Origin: Mycobacterium sp.
GTDB taxonomy: Bacteria > Actinomycetota > Actinomycetes > Mycobacteriales > Mycobacteriaceae
Length of the DNA stretch: 34,625 nucleotides
Direction: 5' to 3'
Assembly: GCA_025963385.1 (NCBI GenBank)
Contig: JAOPUT010000146.1
Location: forward strand, 1-34,625
Under the pieces are notes generated by a model. It saw nothing but the letters and a program-made list of their open reading frames with translations, had not been told where the DNA came from and searched no databases. Positions within the stretch are counted from its first letter, which is position 1; every line of letters begins with the position of its first letter. Shown here piece by piece: positions 1-8,706 of the stretch. The position numbers and the translations under genes were made by a program.

Positions 1-127
1 CAAGCAGCAAGTCGGCCAGATCTCGGCGAACATCCGCCGCCTGCGCCGCCCGGACCCGTACAAGGGCAAGGGCGTTCGCTACGAAGGCGAGCAGATCCGC
101 CGCAAGGTCGGAAAGACGGGTAAGTAA
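1..127 (+). CDS. rplF: 50S ribosomal protein L6, 3' end (partial)
   Basis: Only the last 41 codons are present, reading from base 2 to the TAA at 125-127. The tail has the L6 signature: an [10 protein letters not shown] stretch followed by [14 protein letters not shown]6 binds 23S rRNA near the GTPase-associated region of the large subunit. The next gene, rplR, starts three bases after the stop, so the two belong to the same spc-type ribosomal protein operon. The 5' part lies outside the window. Confidence 0.95.
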   Translation, partial: KQQVGQISANIRRLRRPDPYKGKGVRYEGEQIRRKVGKTGK

Positions 128-130
128 GCC

Positions 131-550
131 ATGACTAGCACTGTCAACACGACCAATAAGGCACCCGCAAAGCGGAAGCCGCTGGGGCAGAACGTTTCCG
201 AGACCCGTCGGGTTTCCCGGTTGCGCCGTCACGCCCGACTGCGCAAGAAGGTCGCGGGCACTCCCGAGCGTCCGCGCCTGATGGTCAACCGCTCCTCGCG
301 CCACATCCACGTGCAGTTGGTGGACGACCAGAGCGGCACCACGCTGGCCGCGGCGTCGTCCATCGAGGCCGACGTGCGCGCGGTCGAGGGCGACAAGAAG
401 GCCCACAGCGTCCGCGTGGGACAGCTGATCGCGGAGCGCGCCAAGGCCGCCGGATTCGACACCGTGGTGTTCGACCGCGGCGGATACACCTATGGCGGTC
501 GTATCGCTGCGCTGGCTGACGCTGCGCGCGAGAGCGGACTGAAATTCTGA
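131..550 (+). CDS. rplR: 50S ribosomal protein L18
   Basis: A 139-residue L18, the 5S rRNA-binding protein of the large subunit. The core is typical: a basic N-terminal part ([19 protein letters not shown]), then [17 protein letters not shown], and near the C-terminus [21 protein letters not shown]. It starts at ATG 131, just after the rplF stop. The N-terminus is roughly 15 residues longer than the approximately 122-residue M. tuberculosis protein as I recall it, being a Ser/Thr/Asn/Lys-rich extension before the basic core. No strong ribosome binding site precedes ATG 131, so translation is probably coupled to rplF; a downstream start is possible but less likely. It is in an operon with rpsE, which follows after 28 bases. 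Confidence 0.96.
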   Translation: MTSTVNTTNKAPAKRKPLGQNVSETRRVSRLRRHARLRKKVAGTPERPRLMVNRSSRHIHVQLVDDQSGTTLAAASSIEADVRAVEGDKKAHSVRVGQLIAERAKAAGFDTVVFDRGGYTYGGRIAALADAARESGLKF

Positions 551-578
551 TGAAGATTCGAAACGGAAGGACTGCCTG

Positions 579-1274
579 ATGGCCGATCAGCCAACAGCAG
601 GAACCGGAACCGGCGCTGGTAGCACCGGAAGCCGGCCCCCACGGGGCGGCGGCGGTGGCGGTGACCGCGACGGACGCGGTCGTCGTGACGACCGTGGTGG
701 CCGCGGTGGCCGCGACGGCGGAGAGAAGAGCAACTTCCTCGAGCGCGTGGTCGCCATCAACCGCGTCTCCAAGGTGGTCAAGGGTGGTCGGCGCTTCAGC
801 TTCACCGCCCTGGTCATCGTGGGCGACGGCAACGGCATGGTCGGCGTCGGCTACGGCAAGGCCAAGGAAGTTCCCGCCGCGATCGCCAAGGGCGTCGAGG
901 AAGCGCGCAAGAGCTTCTTCCGCGTGCCGCTGATCGGTGGCACCATCGTCCACCCCGTTCAGGGTGAGGCGGCCGCCGGTGTGGTCATGCTGCGCCCCGC
1001 CAGCGCAGGTACCGGCGTCATCGCCGGTGGCGCGTGCCGCGCGGTGCTGGAATGCGCCGGCGTGCACGACATCCTGGCCAAGTCGTTGGGCAGCGACAAC
1101 GCGATCAACGTGGTTCACGCCACCGTTGCCGCGCTGAAGATGATCCAGCGTCCCGAGGAAGTCGCCGCCCGTCGCGGTCTTCCGATCGAGGACGTCGCAC
1201 CGTCGAGCATGCTCAAGGCGCGACGTGAGAGCGAAGCGCTGGCCGCCGCGGCAGCGCGTGAAGGATCGGCATAG
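579..1274 (+). CDS. rpsE: 30S ribosomal protein S5
   Basis: A 231-residue S5 of the small subunit, needed for decoding accuracy and assembly. The double-stranded-RNA-binding half begins at about residue 49 ([20 protein letters not shown]) and includes [18 protein letters not shown]. The C-terminal half carries GTGVIAGG and [14 protein letters not shown], both standard for S5. Residues about 15-47 form a Gly/Arg/Asp-rich low-complexity extension with a run of six glycines and RGG-like repeats; a charged extension is usual in mycobacterial S5, but this one is very glycine-rich. The start at ATG 579 is supported by a GGAAGGA ribosome binding site at 566-572. rpmD follows after two bases. Confidence 0.97.
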   Translation: MADQPTAGTGTGAGSTGSRPPRGGGGGGDRDGRGRRDDRGGRGGRDGGEKSNFLERVVAINRVSKVVKGGRRFSFTALVIVGDGNGMVGVGYGKAKEVPAAIAKGVEEARKSFFRVPLIGGTIVHPVQGEAAAGVVMLRPASAGTGVIAGGACRAVLECAGVHDILAKSLGSDNAINVVHATVAALKMIQRPEEVAARRGLPIEDVAPSSMLKARRESEALAAAAAREGSA

Positions 1275-1276
1275 TC

Positions 1277-1456
1277 ATGGCTGAACTGAAGATCACCCAG
1301 GTGCGCGGCACCGTCGGGGCGCGCTGGAAGCAGCGGGAAAGCCTGCGGAGTCTCGGACTGCGCAAGATCCGTCAGAGCGTGGTCCGCGAGGACAACGCCC
1401 AGACGCGTGGCCTGCTCGCCGTGGTCAACCACCTCGTAACCGTTGAGGAGGCGTAA
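1277..1456 (+). CDS. rpmD: 50S ribosomal protein L30
   Basis: A 59-residue L30. The sequence begins [20 protein letters not shown] and continues with [17 protein letters not shown], the hallmark L30 motif, and ends NHLVTVEEA. Length and motif are those of the short bacterial L30. It lies between rpsE (two-base gap) and rplO (three-base gap), its usual place in the spc operon. Its own last codons contain the GAGGAGG sequence that serves as ribosome binding site for rplO, so the two are translated in close succession. Confidence 0.96.
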   Translation: MAELKITQVRGTVGARWKQRESLRSLGLRKIRQSVVREDNAQTRGLLAVVNHLVTVEEA

Positions 1457-1459
1457 CTC

Positions 1460-1906
1460 GTGAGTGACGTCATCAAGCTCCACGACCTGAAGCCCGCCCC
1501 CGGGTCCAAGACCGCCAAGACCCGCGTCGGTCGCGGTGAGGGCTCGAAGGGCAAGACCGCGGGCCGTGGCACCAAGGGCACCAAGGCCCGCAAGAACGTT
1601 CCCGTGACGTTCGAGGGTGGGCAGATGCCCATCCACATGCGGCTGCCGAAGCTCAAGGGCTTCAAGAACCGGTTCCGCACCTCCTACGAGGTCGTCAACC
1701 TCGGTGACATCAGCAGGCTGTTCCCCACGGGCGGCAGCGTCGGTGTCGACGAGCTGGTGGCCGCGGGCGCGGTTCGCAAGAACACGTTGGTGAAGGTTCT
1801 CGGCGACGGCAAGCTGACCGTCAAGGTCGACCTCACCGCACACAAGTTCAGTGGCAGCGCGCGCGAGAAGATCACCGCCGCAGGCGGTTCCGCCACAGAG
1901 CTGTAG
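1460..1906 (+). CDS. rplO: 50S ribosomal protein L15
   Basis: A 148-residue L15, an early-assembling large-subunit protein. Typical features are the N-terminal [11 protein letters not shown], then the Gly/Lys-rich [17 protein letters not shown] stretch, [18 protein letters not shown], and a globular C-terminal half with [10 protein letters not shown] and [20 protein letters not shown]. It starts with GTG at 1460; GAGGAGG at 1445-1451 is an excellent ribosome binding site. It is the last gene of this ribosomal operon here, since a strong terminator follows at once. In many bacteria rplO is directly followed by secY; here sppA and other genes lie between them, as in M. tuberculosis. Confidence 0.97.
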   Translation: MSDVIKLHDLKPAPGSKTAKTRVGRGEGSKGKTAGRGTKGTKARKNVPVTFEGGQMPIHMRLPKLKGFKNRFRTSYEVVNLGDISRLFPTGGSVGVDELVAAGAVRKNTLVKVLGDGKLTVKVDLTAHKFSGSAREKITAAGGSATEL

Positions 1907-1920
1907 ATGCTTCACCGTGA

Positions 1921-1947
1921 GGGCCCCCGCTTCGGCGGGGGCCCTTT
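1921..1947. terminator. Strong hairpin terminator after the ribosomal protein operon
   Basis: GGGCCCCCGC (1921-1930) pairs perfectly with GCGGGGGCCC (1935-1944) across a TTCG tetraloop and is followed by TTT. The stem is 10 bp of G:C pairs. It sits 14 bases after the rplO stop and between convergent genes, so it may also stop transcripts of the reverse-strand oxidoreductase gene that ends at 2001. Confidence 0.9.
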
Positions 1948-2000
1948 GCGTTGCGCCGCGGGAAGTGGGGGATCGGGAACCGTGGTGAGAGCACCGCTGG

Positions 2001-2927
2001 TCACCGCAAGCCCGGCAATACCTCCGCGGCGAGCCGTTCCATCTGCTCACGGTCCTCGGCGACGTCGTTGCCAAGCGGATTGAGCAGGATCATCTCGGCG
2101 CCCCCGTCGATGACCTCCCGCAACCCGGCGATCACGTCGGCGGCCGTACCCGAGACCGGTACGTCCTCGATTCCGCGCATGGCGCCGTACTTGCGGTGTA
2201 GTCCGGCGACGACCCGCTCCCTCGCGCGCTCGGGGTCGTCGTCGATCATCAGGTAGACCCGCTTGCCGATGGTGAAGTCCGACGCGTCCCGTTCCTGGAC
2301 CTCGAGCTCCCGACGGACTCCCGCCGCGACGCGGCGGAACGTGTCGGTGCTGGACGAGCCTGCCCCGAGGAAGGCGTCACCCAGGCGCACCGCGCGTGCC
2401 AGCGCAGCGGGGGCGGTGCCACCGAACCAGATCGGCGGATGCGGCCGCTGCACGGGCTTGGGCTGGATCGGCAGGTCGTCGACGTCGCGGAAGCGGCCGT
2501 GGAACGTCACCCGTTCCTCGTCGGACCAGGCGGCCTTCATCAGCTCGAGCCCCTCGGTGAAGCTGCTGATGAACGTCTTCGGCTCGACCCCGAACGCGGT
2601 GAACTGCCGGAAGCCGCCGCCAGGCGCGACTCCGAAGTCCAGCCTGCCGTGGCTGAGCCGGTCGACCGCCGTGGCCGTGGCGGCCAGCTGCAGCGGGTCG
2701 TGCAGTGACGACACGATGACCGCGACGCCGAGCCGCAGGCGCGTGGTGCTCGCCGCCGCATACGCAAGCAGCTCGAGCGGCGCGATGAGCCGTTCGGAGC
2801 CGATGGTCTGTTCGAGCGTCCAGCCACCCTCGAAGCCGAGCTCCTCGGCGCGGGTCAGGTAGTCCTTGAAGCCGTCGGCGTCGAAACCGGTCTCGTCGAG
2901 CTGGGGCAGGGAGATGGAGAAGCGCAC
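2001..2927 (-). CDS. Luciferase-like (LLM class) flavin/F420-dependent oxidoreductase
   Basis: About 308 residues starting VRFSISLPQLDE at GTG 2927. The luciferase-like TIM-barrel pattern is clear: an N-terminal barrel strand, RAEELGFEGGWTLEQ, then LGVAVIVSSLHDPLQLAATATAVDRLSHGRLDFGVAPGG, and HPPIWFGGTAP in the second half. Family members use FMN or, often in mycobacteria, coenzyme F420; the substrate cannot be told. GTG 2927 was chosen because a -10 element (TACCGT) ends seven bases upstream, fitting a leaderless transcript. GTG 2936 and ATG 2954 are in frame but would lie at or above that element. It is divergent from sppA with only 43 bases between, and ends against the terminator at 1921-1947. 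Confidence 0.85.
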   Translation of the reverse strand: MRFSISLPQLDETGFDADGFKDYLTRAEELGFEGGWTLEQTIGSERLIAPLELLAYAAASTTRLRLGVAVIVSSLHDPLQLAATATAVDRLSHGRLDFGVAPGGGFRQFTAFGVEPKTFISSFTEGLELMKAAWSDEERVTFHGRFRDVDDLPIQPKPVQRPHPPIWFGGTAPAALARAVRLGDAFLGAGSSSTDTFRRVAAGVRRELEVQERDASDFTIGKRVYLMIDDDPERARERVVAGLHRKYGAMRGIEDVPVSGTAADVIAGLREVIDGGAEMILLNPLGNDVAEDREQMERLAAEVLPGLR

Positions 2928-2934
2928 GCGGTCC

Positions 2935-2940
2935 ACGGTA
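2935..2940 (-). promoter_or_regulatory. Putative -10 element, leaderless transcript of the LLM oxidoreductase
   Basis: On the reverse strand TACCGT fits the mycobacterial TANNNT -10 pattern and is separated by exactly seven bases from GTG 2927. That spacing puts the transcription start at or next to the start codon. No good -35 is visible. Prediction from sequence only. Confidence 0.45.
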
Positions 2941-2957
2941 CGACGCGAACGCATCGG

Positions 2958-2963
2958 TAGGCT
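2958..2963 (+). promoter_or_regulatory. Putative -10 element, leaderless transcript of sppA
   Basis: TAGGCT fits TANNNT and lies seven bases before ATG 2971, the same spacing as in the divergent gene. The two -10 elements are 17 bases apart on opposite strands, so polymerases at the two promoters would compete. No clear -35 is visible. Confidence 0.5.
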
Positions 2964-2970
2964 CGCGACC

Positions 2971-4737
2971 ATGCTCAGCTTCCTGACCGACGTCCCAGGT
3001 ACCGACGAGTTGCGTGCGATCGTCCGCAAGGTCGACACCGCGCGGCACCACGGTGTGCCCAGTGGCTGTGTGCTCGAGCTCGACCTGCAGGCGGTGCCGC
3101 AGGAATCCAGCGGCTTCGACCCGTTGGCGATGCTGACGGGCCACGGCAAGCCGCTCCTGCTCCGCGAGGCGGTGGCGGCGATCCGTCGCGCCGCCAAGGA
3201 CGACAGGATCGCGGGCCTGATCGCCCGCGTGCAGATGGCTGCGGCGGCCGCGGGTCCGGTGCAGGAGCTGCGGGAGGCGATCGTCGAGTTCAGTGACGTC
3301 AAGCCTTCAGTCGCGTGGGCGGAGACCTACCCGGGCACCATGTCGTACTACCTGGCGTCGGCGTTCCGCGAGGTGTGGATGCAACCGTCGGGCACCGTCG
3401 GCCTCGTCGGGTTCGCCACCAACGCTCTCTTCCTGCGTGACGCGCTCGAGAAGGCGGGCATCCAGGCCCAGTTCATCGCGCGCGGCGAGTACAAGTCCGC
3501 TGCGAACATGTTCACGCAGGAGAACTACACGGACGCTCACCGGGAGGCCGACGGGCGGCTCATCGAGAGCCTGCACGACCAGGTGCTCGCGGCCGTGGCC
3601 GCATCACGACACATCGAGTCCGCCGATATCGACGCACTCGCCGACAAGGCGCCGCTGCTGCGCGACGACGCGGTCACCGGGCGTCTCGTCGACCGCATCG
3701 GGTTCCGCGACGAGGCGTACGCGCGGATCGCCGAACTCACCGGCGCACAGGCGGTTTCACCTGACGACCCCGACGCCCCCCCGCGGTTGTACCTCTCGCG
3801 CTATGCCCGTGCGTCGTCGTCGGCTCCGTCACTGCCCGGCCGCAAGTCCAAGCCGACGATCGCCGTCGTGACGCTGGCCGGGCCCATCGTCAGCGGCCGC
3901 GGTGGCCGCACCCTCTCACCGTTCGGCACCTCCAACGCGGGCGGCGACACCATCGCCGCCGCACTGCGCGAGGCGGGAGCCGACGACGACGTCTCCGCCG
4001 TCGTGCTGCGCGTCGACAGCCCCGGCGGGTCGGTCACCGGCTCGGAAACCATTTGGCGCGAAGTGGTTCGGCTCCGCGACGCGGGCAAGCCGATCGTCGC
4101 CTCGATGGGCGCCGTCGCCGCATCCGGCGGCTACTACGTGTCGATGGCCGCGGACGCGATCGTCGCCAACGCGGGCACGCTCACCGGGTCGATCGGCGTC
4201 GTCACGGGCAAGCTCGTCGCCCGCGACCTCAAGGTGCGTCTTGGCATCGGTTCGGACTCCGTGCGCACCAACCGGAACGCCGACGCCTGGTCGGTGAATG
4301 CACCTTTCACCGACGAGCAGCACGCCCACGTGGAGGCCGAGGCAGACTTGTTCTACACCGATTTCGTGCAGCGCGTCGCGGACGGTCGCGGGATGACGGT
4401 CGAGGCCGTCGATGCCGTTGCGCGCGGACGGGTCTGGACCGGTGCCGACGCATTTGACCGTGGGCTCGTCGACGAACTCGGCGGCCTGCGCACGGCGATC
4501 GAACGCGCCAAGGTGCTCGCCGGGTTCGACGCCGATGCCGACGTCAAACTCGTCGCGCTGCCCGGCACGTCGATGCTCGACATGCTGCGGCCGAAGGCGT
4601 CGTCGCAGCCCGCTGCGGCATCGCTTCCGGATGCGCTCGGCGCGCTGGTCGGCAGATCCGCCGCCGCGCTGCTCACCCAGGCCGAGCGATCGTTGACCGG
4701 TGCCAACGCGCTCTGGCTGGGGGAGCACCGCTTCTGA
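2971..4737 (+). CDS. sppA: Signal peptide peptidase SppA (S49 serine protease), long form
   Basis: 588 residues from ATG 2971. This is the double-domain (67K-type) SppA, which degrades cleaved signal peptides and membrane peptides at the outer face of the cytoplasmic membrane. Both halves show the ClpP-like S49 fold. The general-base lysine is in GEYKSAANMF (about K175, N-terminal half) and the nucleophile serine in VAASGGYYVSMAAD (about S385, C-terminal half), which together form the Ser/Lys dyad across domains. The sequence VVLRVDSPGGSVTGSE is the S49 signature. I see no classical N-terminal signal or transmembrane segment, unlike E. coli SppA. ATG 2971 is favoured over longer frames because of the -10 element at 2958-2963. 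In M. tuberculosis sppA also follows rplO. It converges on the methyltransferase array (three-base gap). Confidence 0.92.
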   Translation: MLSFLTDVPGTDELRAIVRKVDTARHHGVPSGCVLELDLQAVPQESSGFDPLAMLTGHGKPLLLREAVAAIRRAAKDDRIAGLIARVQMAAAAAGPVQELREAIVEFSDVKPSVAWAETYPGTMSYYLASAFREVWMQPSGTVGLVGFATNALFLRDALEKAGIQAQFIARGEYKSAANMFTQENYTDAHREADGRLIESLHDQVLAAVAASRHIESADIDALADKAPLLRDDAVTGRLVDRIGFRDEAYARIAELTGAQAVSPDDPDAPPRLYLSRYARASSSAPSLPGRKSKPTIAVVTLAGPIVSGRGGRTLSPFGTSNAGGDTIAAALREAGADDDVSAVVLRVDSPGGSVTGSETIWREVVRLRDAGKPIVASMGAVAASGGYYVSMAADAIVANAGTLTGSIGVVTGKLVARDLKVRLGIGSDSVRTNRNADAWSVNAPFTDEQHAHVEAEADLFYTDFVQRVADGRGMTVEAVDAVARGRVWTGADAFDRGLVDELGGLRTAIERAKVLAGFDADADVKLVALPGTSMLDMLRPKASSQPAAASLPDALGALVGRSAAALLTQAERSLTGANALWLGEHRF

Positions 4738-4740
4738 GCA

Positions 4741-5643
4741 TCAGCCCCCGAGTACCGCGCTGACGTAGCTCAGGTCGGCGAACATCGCCGACATCTCGTC
4801 GTTGGGGAAGTCGAAACCGTTGACGGCGTACGCTTCCCGCATCGTCAGCACCGACACGTCCCAGCCGCGTTCGGCGAGATACTCGACCACGTGGCTGCGC
4901 TCGCCCTGATACACCAGGTCGGCCATCTCGATGTCGGACCCCAGCTGCTTCATCCGCTCGGACATCTTCTTGGCGCGCTCGTCGGTGAAGGCGTCGAGGT
5001 CGGGGACGTGCTCGGTGGCCAGCCGACTACCGGGTGCCGAGAGTTCGGTGATCGCGTCGAACAGTCTGTCCTGGGCCTCGGACGGGAGATAGATGAGCAG
5101 GCCCTCCGCGCTCCACGCGGTCGGCTGCGAGGGATCGAAGCCGTTGTCCTTCAACGCCGTCGGCCAATCCTCGCGCAGGTCGATGGCGACGGTGCGGTGG
5201 GTGGCCGTCGGCGTCGCCCCGATACCCGCCAGGGTCGTCGTCTTGAACTCGATGACCTCCGGCTGGTCCACCTCGTAGACGACCGTGCCGTCGGGCCAGG
5301 GGAGTCGGTAGCCCCGCGCATCCAGGCCCGCGGCGAGGATGACCGCCTGCCGAACCCCGGCGTCGGCCCCGTCGAGGAACACCTTGTCGAAGAAGCGGGT
5401 GCGGATTGCCATGCTCTCGGCGGCCCGCCGCGGGGTGAAGGCCGGTTCGACGTCGGTCAGGTCGATGTCACCGTCGAGCATGCGGGTGAACAGGTCGACG
5501 CCGACGGCGCGCACCAGCGGTTCGGCGAAGGCGTCGTCGATCAGCTTCTCGCGATGGCCCAGCGCACGCTGCGCAGCCACCATGGTGGCGGTGGCGCCGA
5601 CGCTAGAGGCCAGGTCCCAGCTGTCGCCTTCGGTTCTTGCCAT
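4741..5643 (-). CDS. SAM-dependent methyltransferase, UPF0677/TIGR00027 type (copy 1)
   Basis: 300 residues. The first residues [20 protein letters not shown] are the family signature. SAM-binding elements follow: [18 protein letters not shown] (motif I, about residues 101-118) and [14 protein letters not shown] (acidic residue of motif II), then [22 protein letters not shown]. These proteins belong to the leucine carboxyl methyltransferase-like group that is greatly expanded in mycobacteria; substrates are unknown to me. It starts at ATG 5643 with GGAGAGAAC just upstream. It is the last gene of four tandem paralogs on this strand, ten bases behind copy 2, and corresponds in position to Rv0725c/Rv0726c of M. 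tuberculosis. Confidence 0.9.
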   Translation of the reverse strand: MARTEGDSWDLASSVGATATMVAAQRALGHREKLIDDAFAEPLVRAVGVDLFTRMLDGDIDLTDVEPAFTPRRAAESMAIRTRFFDKVFLDGADAGVRQAVILAAGLDARGYRLPWPDGTVVYEVDQPEVIEFKTTTLAGIGATPTATHRTVAIDLREDWPTALKDNGFDPSQPTAWSAEGLLIYLPSEAQDRLFDAITELSAPGSRLATEHVPDLDAFTDERAKKMSERMKQLGSDIEMADLVYQGERSHVVEYLAERGWDVSVLTMREAYAVNGFDFPNDEMSAMFADLSYVSAVLGG

Positions 5644-5653
5644 GTTCTCTCCT

Positions 5654-6574
5654 CTACTTCAGGGTTGACGTCAGGTACCCGGAGTCGCCGCCGAACGCCG
5701 CGAGTTCGTCATCGGGTAGGTCGAATCCGTTGGCGGCGTACGCCTCCGCCGTGGGGCGGATGTCGTTCTGCCAGCCGTGGGACGCGAGGTAGTCGGCCGC
5801 GCCGTTGCGCTCGCCGATGTAGAACAGCTCAGCCAGGTTGATGCCGGAGCCGATGCGCTTGGTGCGCTCGGTGAGCTTGTCCGCCCAGTCGGCGGGCAGT
5901 GCGCTCATGTCCATGTGCTCGGTCGCCAGCCGGCTGCCCGGAGCCGACAGCGCGGTGATGTTGTCGAAGAGCCGGTCCTGCGCCTCGGGCGGCAGGTACA
6001 CCAGCAGGCCCTCGGCGCTCCACGCCGTCGGAGCATCGGCGTCGAAGCCCGCCTCCCGCAGGGCCGTTGGCCAGTCGTCCCGCAGGTCGATCGCCACGGT
6101 GCGGCGTTCCGCGGTGGGTTCTGCCCCGAGGTCGGCCAGCGTGCGGGTCTTGAACGCGATGACCTCTGGCTGGTCGATCTCGTAGACCACGGTCCCTGCG
6201 GGCCACGGCAACCGGTACGCCCTGGTGTCGAGTCCCGAGGCCAGGATCACGGCCTGCCGGATACCGGAAGTGGTTGCTGCGGTGAAGAAGTCATCGAAGT
6301 AGCGGGTCCGAACCGCGATCTGCTCGTTCATCGCCCTTCGGTTGAGCATCGGGTCGTCTTCACCGGCTGGGCGCCCATCGGGTCCGGTGAGCTCGCCGTC
6401 GACCAACTTCACGAAGGTGTCGATTCCGACCGCGCGGACCAACGGGTCGGCCCACGGGTCGTCGAGGAGGGCGTCGGGGCCCTGCGATGCGGTGGCGCGG
6501 GACGCGGCGACGGCGGTGGCCGTCGCGCCGACGCTTGAGGCCAGGTCCCAGGAATCGTCCTCGGTGCGTGTCAA
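5654..6574 (-). CDS. SAM-dependent methyltransferase, UPF0677/TIGR00027 type (copy 2)
   Basis: 306 residues, starting [20 protein letters not shown] from a TTG codon at 6574. The TTG is supported by TAGGAG six bases upstream and by the exact match of the resulting N-terminus to the paralogs; no ATG is available nearby. The SAM-binding segment is [20 protein letters not shown] with the acidic [14 protein letters not shown] following, then [22 protein letters not shown]. Compared with copy 1 it has a short insertion around residues 60-75 ([11 protein letters not shown]). Gaps to its neighbours are 9-10 bases, so it is in the same operon. Substrate unknown. Confidence 0.9.
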   Translation of the reverse strand: MTRTEDDSWDLASSVGATATAVAASRATASQGPDALLDDPWADPLVRAVGIDTFVKLVDGELTGPDGRPAGEDDPMLNRRAMNEQIAVRTRYFDDFFTAATTSGIRQAVILASGLDTRAYRLPWPAGTVVYEIDQPEVIAFKTRTLADLGAEPTAERRTVAIDLRDDWPTALREAGFDADAPTAWSAEGLLVYLPPEAQDRLFDNITALSAPGSRLATEHMDMSALPADWADKLTERTKRIGSGINLAELFYIGERNGAADYLASHGWQNDIRPTAEAYAANGFDLPDDELAAFGGDSGYLTSTLK

Positions 6575-6583
6575 GACGGTCTC

Positions 6584-7501
6584 CTAACTGAGTGTGGCGG
6601 TGACGGACAGGGAATTACGCAGCCGGGCAAGCACTTCGGAGTCCGGGAACTCCCGGCCGTACCCCGCGAAGACGCTGGGACGGGTACGGGCCGACACCTG
6701 CCAACCGTGTGCGGTCAGGTAATCGGCGACCGGTGTGCGTTCGCCCGCATAGAACAGGTTGGAGAAGTCGACGTCGAAACCCTTGTCGCGCCAGCGCTCG
6801 GCGACCGTCGCCGCACCCCCACTGAGCGATGCTCCGCCGTCGGGGTGGTACTCGGTCGCGAGCCGACTTCCCGGCGCACTGAGCGCGGTGAGGTCGTCGA
6901 ACAGTCGGTCCTGGGCGTCCGGTGGGAGATACACGAGAAGGCCCTCGGCGCTCCACGCGGTGGGTTCGTCCGGGCGGAAGCCCGCCTGCCGCAAGGCCTC
7001 TGGCCAGTCGTCGCGAAGGTCGACGGCGACGGCGCGACGCTCGGCGGTCGCGGTCGCGCCGATGTCCGCCATCGTCGCGGTCTTGGCCTCGATGACCTGG
7101 GGCTGGTCGATCTCGAAGACGACCGTGCCCTCGGGCCATGGCAGGCGATAGGCGCGTGAGTCCAGCCCGGAGGCCAGGATCACCGCCTGGCGTACACCCG
7201 CGTCCGTGGCCTCGAGGAAGAAGTCGTCGAAGAATCGGGTGCGGACCGCCATCACGTCGGTCATCAGGTTCGCGGCACCGTCGTCGTCGGAGTCGGTCGT
7301 CGAGAGTTCACCGTCGACGAGCTTGGTGAAGAACTCGATGCCGACCGCGCGCACCAGGGGAGCGGCGTAGGGATCGTCGATCAGCGGGTTCGGCTCGCGG
7401 GACGCCAGCGCCCGCGCGGCGGCGACCATGGTGGCCGTCGCCCCGACACTGGAGGCGAGGTCCCAGCTGTCTCCTTCGCGTCTGCTGTCGGGGCGGCTCA
7501 A
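6584..7501 (-). CDS. SAM-dependent methyltransferase, UPF0677/TIGR00027 type (copy 3)
   Basis: 305 residues from a TTG start at 7501, giving [20 protein letters not shown]. The TTGA at 7501-7498 overlaps the stop of copy 4 by four bases, a sign of translational coupling. Motifs: [34 protein letters not shown] and [22 protein letters not shown]. The C-terminal third is the most divergent of the four: it has a Gly/Ser-rich stretch ([16 protein letters not shown]) and lacks the usual ending with an aspartate/glutamate-rich DDEM segment. Divergence in the C-terminal part with a constant SAM core suggests different acceptor substrates. A slightly downstream start is possible, but the family N-terminus argues for a start near here. 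Confidence 0.88.
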   Translation of the reverse strand: MSRPDSRREGDSWDLASSVGATATMVAAARALASREPNPLIDDPYAAPLVRAVGIEFFTKLVDGELSTTDSDDDGAANLMTDVMAVRTRFFDDFFLEATDAGVRQAVILASGLDSRAYRLPWPEGTVVFEIDQPQVIEAKTATMADIGATATAERRAVAVDLRDDWPEALRQAGFRPDEPTAWSAEGLLVYLPPDAQDRLFDDLTALSAPGSRLATEYHPDGGASLSGGAATVAERWRDKGFDVDFSNLFYAGERTPVADYLTAHGWQVSARTRPSVFAGYGREFPDSEVLARLRNSLSVTATLS

Positions 7502-8430
7502 TTGGCACCGCCGAGCGTGCCGCTGACGTAGCGCATGTCGGCGAAGCCCGCCATTTCCTCGTCGTCGAACGGCGGCAGGTCGTGCGCGGCGAACAGTTCG
7601 CGAAGCGTGCTACCGCTCATTCGCCAGCCGTGGTGGTCCAGGTAGGCGGCGGCCTCGTTGCGATCGCCGAAGTACACCAGCTGGGTCAAGTCGAGGTCGA
7701 AGCCATGCTCGCGCCAGTGGGCGGCGATGCCCTGCATGCGCTCGCGCATCTTGGCTTCGTTGGCGGGATCCTGGGTCGGCGCGCTCTCCGTGGCGAAGCG
7801 GCTGCCGACGGCGCTCAGCTCCGTGACCGTGTTCAGCAGGGTGTCCTGCGCCTCGGGAGGCAGATAGCCCAGCAGTCCCTCGGCGCTCCACGCGGTCGGC
7901 TTCTGCGGATCGAAGCCGGCTTGCTTCAGTGCCGTCGGCCAGTCCTCGCGCAGGTCGATCGAGACCGTGCGTCGGTACGCCGTGGGTGCGGCGCCCAGCT
8001 CGGCCAATGTCCGGCTCTTGAACTCGATCACCTCGGGCTGGTCGATCTCGTACACCGTCGTGCCCGCCGGCCACGCCAGCCGGTACGCGCGGGAGTCCAG
8101 CCCGGAGGCGAGGATGACGGCCTGGCTGATGCCCGCGCTCGTCGCGTCGAGGAAGAAGTCGTCGAAGAACATGGTGCGGACGGCCATGTTGTCGGTCAGG
8201 CGGGTCATGCCGGTGGCGGCGTCACCGCCGAGCGCGGTCGCCGCGAGGTCGCCAGAGGCGAGGCGGGTGAGGACGTCGACGCCGACCGCGGTCACCAGTG
8301 GCTCGGCAAACGGGTCGCTGATCAATGGGCGCTCCGCACGGGTCGCCATCGCCCGCGCAGCGGCCACCATCGTCGCGGTCGCTCCCACGCTCGAAGCGAG
8401 GTCCCAGGTGTCGCCGTCGGTACGTGTCAT
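7498..8430 (-). CDS. SAM-dependent methyltransferase, UPF0677/TIGR00027 type (copy 4, first gene of array)
   Basis: 310 residues from ATG 8430 ([20 protein letters not shown]). An in-frame ATG at 8442 would add four residues, but GGGAG at 8436-8440 is placed correctly to serve ATG 8430 and overlaps the other ATG, so 8430 is preferred. Motifs: [33 protein letters not shown] and [22 protein letters not shown]. It is the promoter-proximal gene of the four-gene methyltransferase operon and is divergent from secY, 276 bases away. The ending [21 protein letters not shown] resembles copy 1 rather than copy 3. Substrate unknown. Confidence 0.9.
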   Translation of the reverse strand: MTRTDGDTWDLASSVGATATMVAAARAMATRAERPLISDPFAEPLVTAVGVDVLTRLASGDLAATALGGDAATGMTRLTDNMAVRTMFFDDFFLDATSAGISQAVILASGLDSRAYRLAWPAGTTVYEIDQPEVIEFKSRTLAELGAAPTAYRRTVSIDLREDWPTALKQAGFDPQKPTAWSAEGLLGYLPPEAQDTLLNTVTELSAVGSRFATESAPTQDPANEAKMRERMQGIAAHWREHGFDLDLTQLVYFGDRNEAAAYLDHHGWRMSGSTLRELFAAHDLPPFDDEEMAGFADMRYVSGTLGGAN

Positions 8431-8444
8431 CGGTACTCCCATGA

Positions 8445-8450
8445 AGATTA
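8445..8450 (-). promoter_or_regulatory. Possible -10 element of the methyltransferase operon
   Basis: TAATCT on the reverse strand fits TANNNT and would start transcription about seven bases before ATG 8430, leaving the GGGAG ribosome binding site in a very short leader. A GACA sequence lies about 20 bases further up, but the spacing is long. A loose GTTA/TAAC inverted repeat at 8451-8465 borders it. Weak evidence. Confidence 0.3.
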
Positions 8451-8706
8451 GTTAGCTGATGTAACGAGCTGTCCGCGACTGTACGCTTCGTTCCTGATAC
8501 GCCAATCGGGCCTCGGCCCGCCGATCGGATGAAGGTCCGACCGGCGTCAACTGTTACCCTCGTAGACTGTTCCAACGCGCGATTGCGCTGGCTTCAGGCA
8601 TGCCTGTGCGCCGGCGGACGGATCGCTCAGGACTTACCCATAACGCGCTGGTCGGACCAGCCCCATCGGCACGCCGCGACATGAGCCCGGCTGCGCAGGA
8701 GGAAGA
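8451..8706. other. Divergent intergenic region between methyltransferase array and secY
   Basis: About 260 bases without a convincing gene. It contains a compact inverted repeat, CGGGCC-TC-GGCCCG (8507-8520), and two TANNNT hexamers on the forward strand, TACCCT (8555-8560) and TAGACT (8563-8568), either of which could be a -10 for secY; neither has a good -35. The end holds AGGAGG (8697-8702), the secY ribosome binding site. A secY leader of more than 100 bases would follow from these positions. Confidence 0.35.

Noticed and set aside
1115..2074. Reverse-strand open frame across rpmD, rplO and the terminator
   Set aside because: It runs opposite three real features including the 1921-1947 hairpin, and has no recognisable domain.
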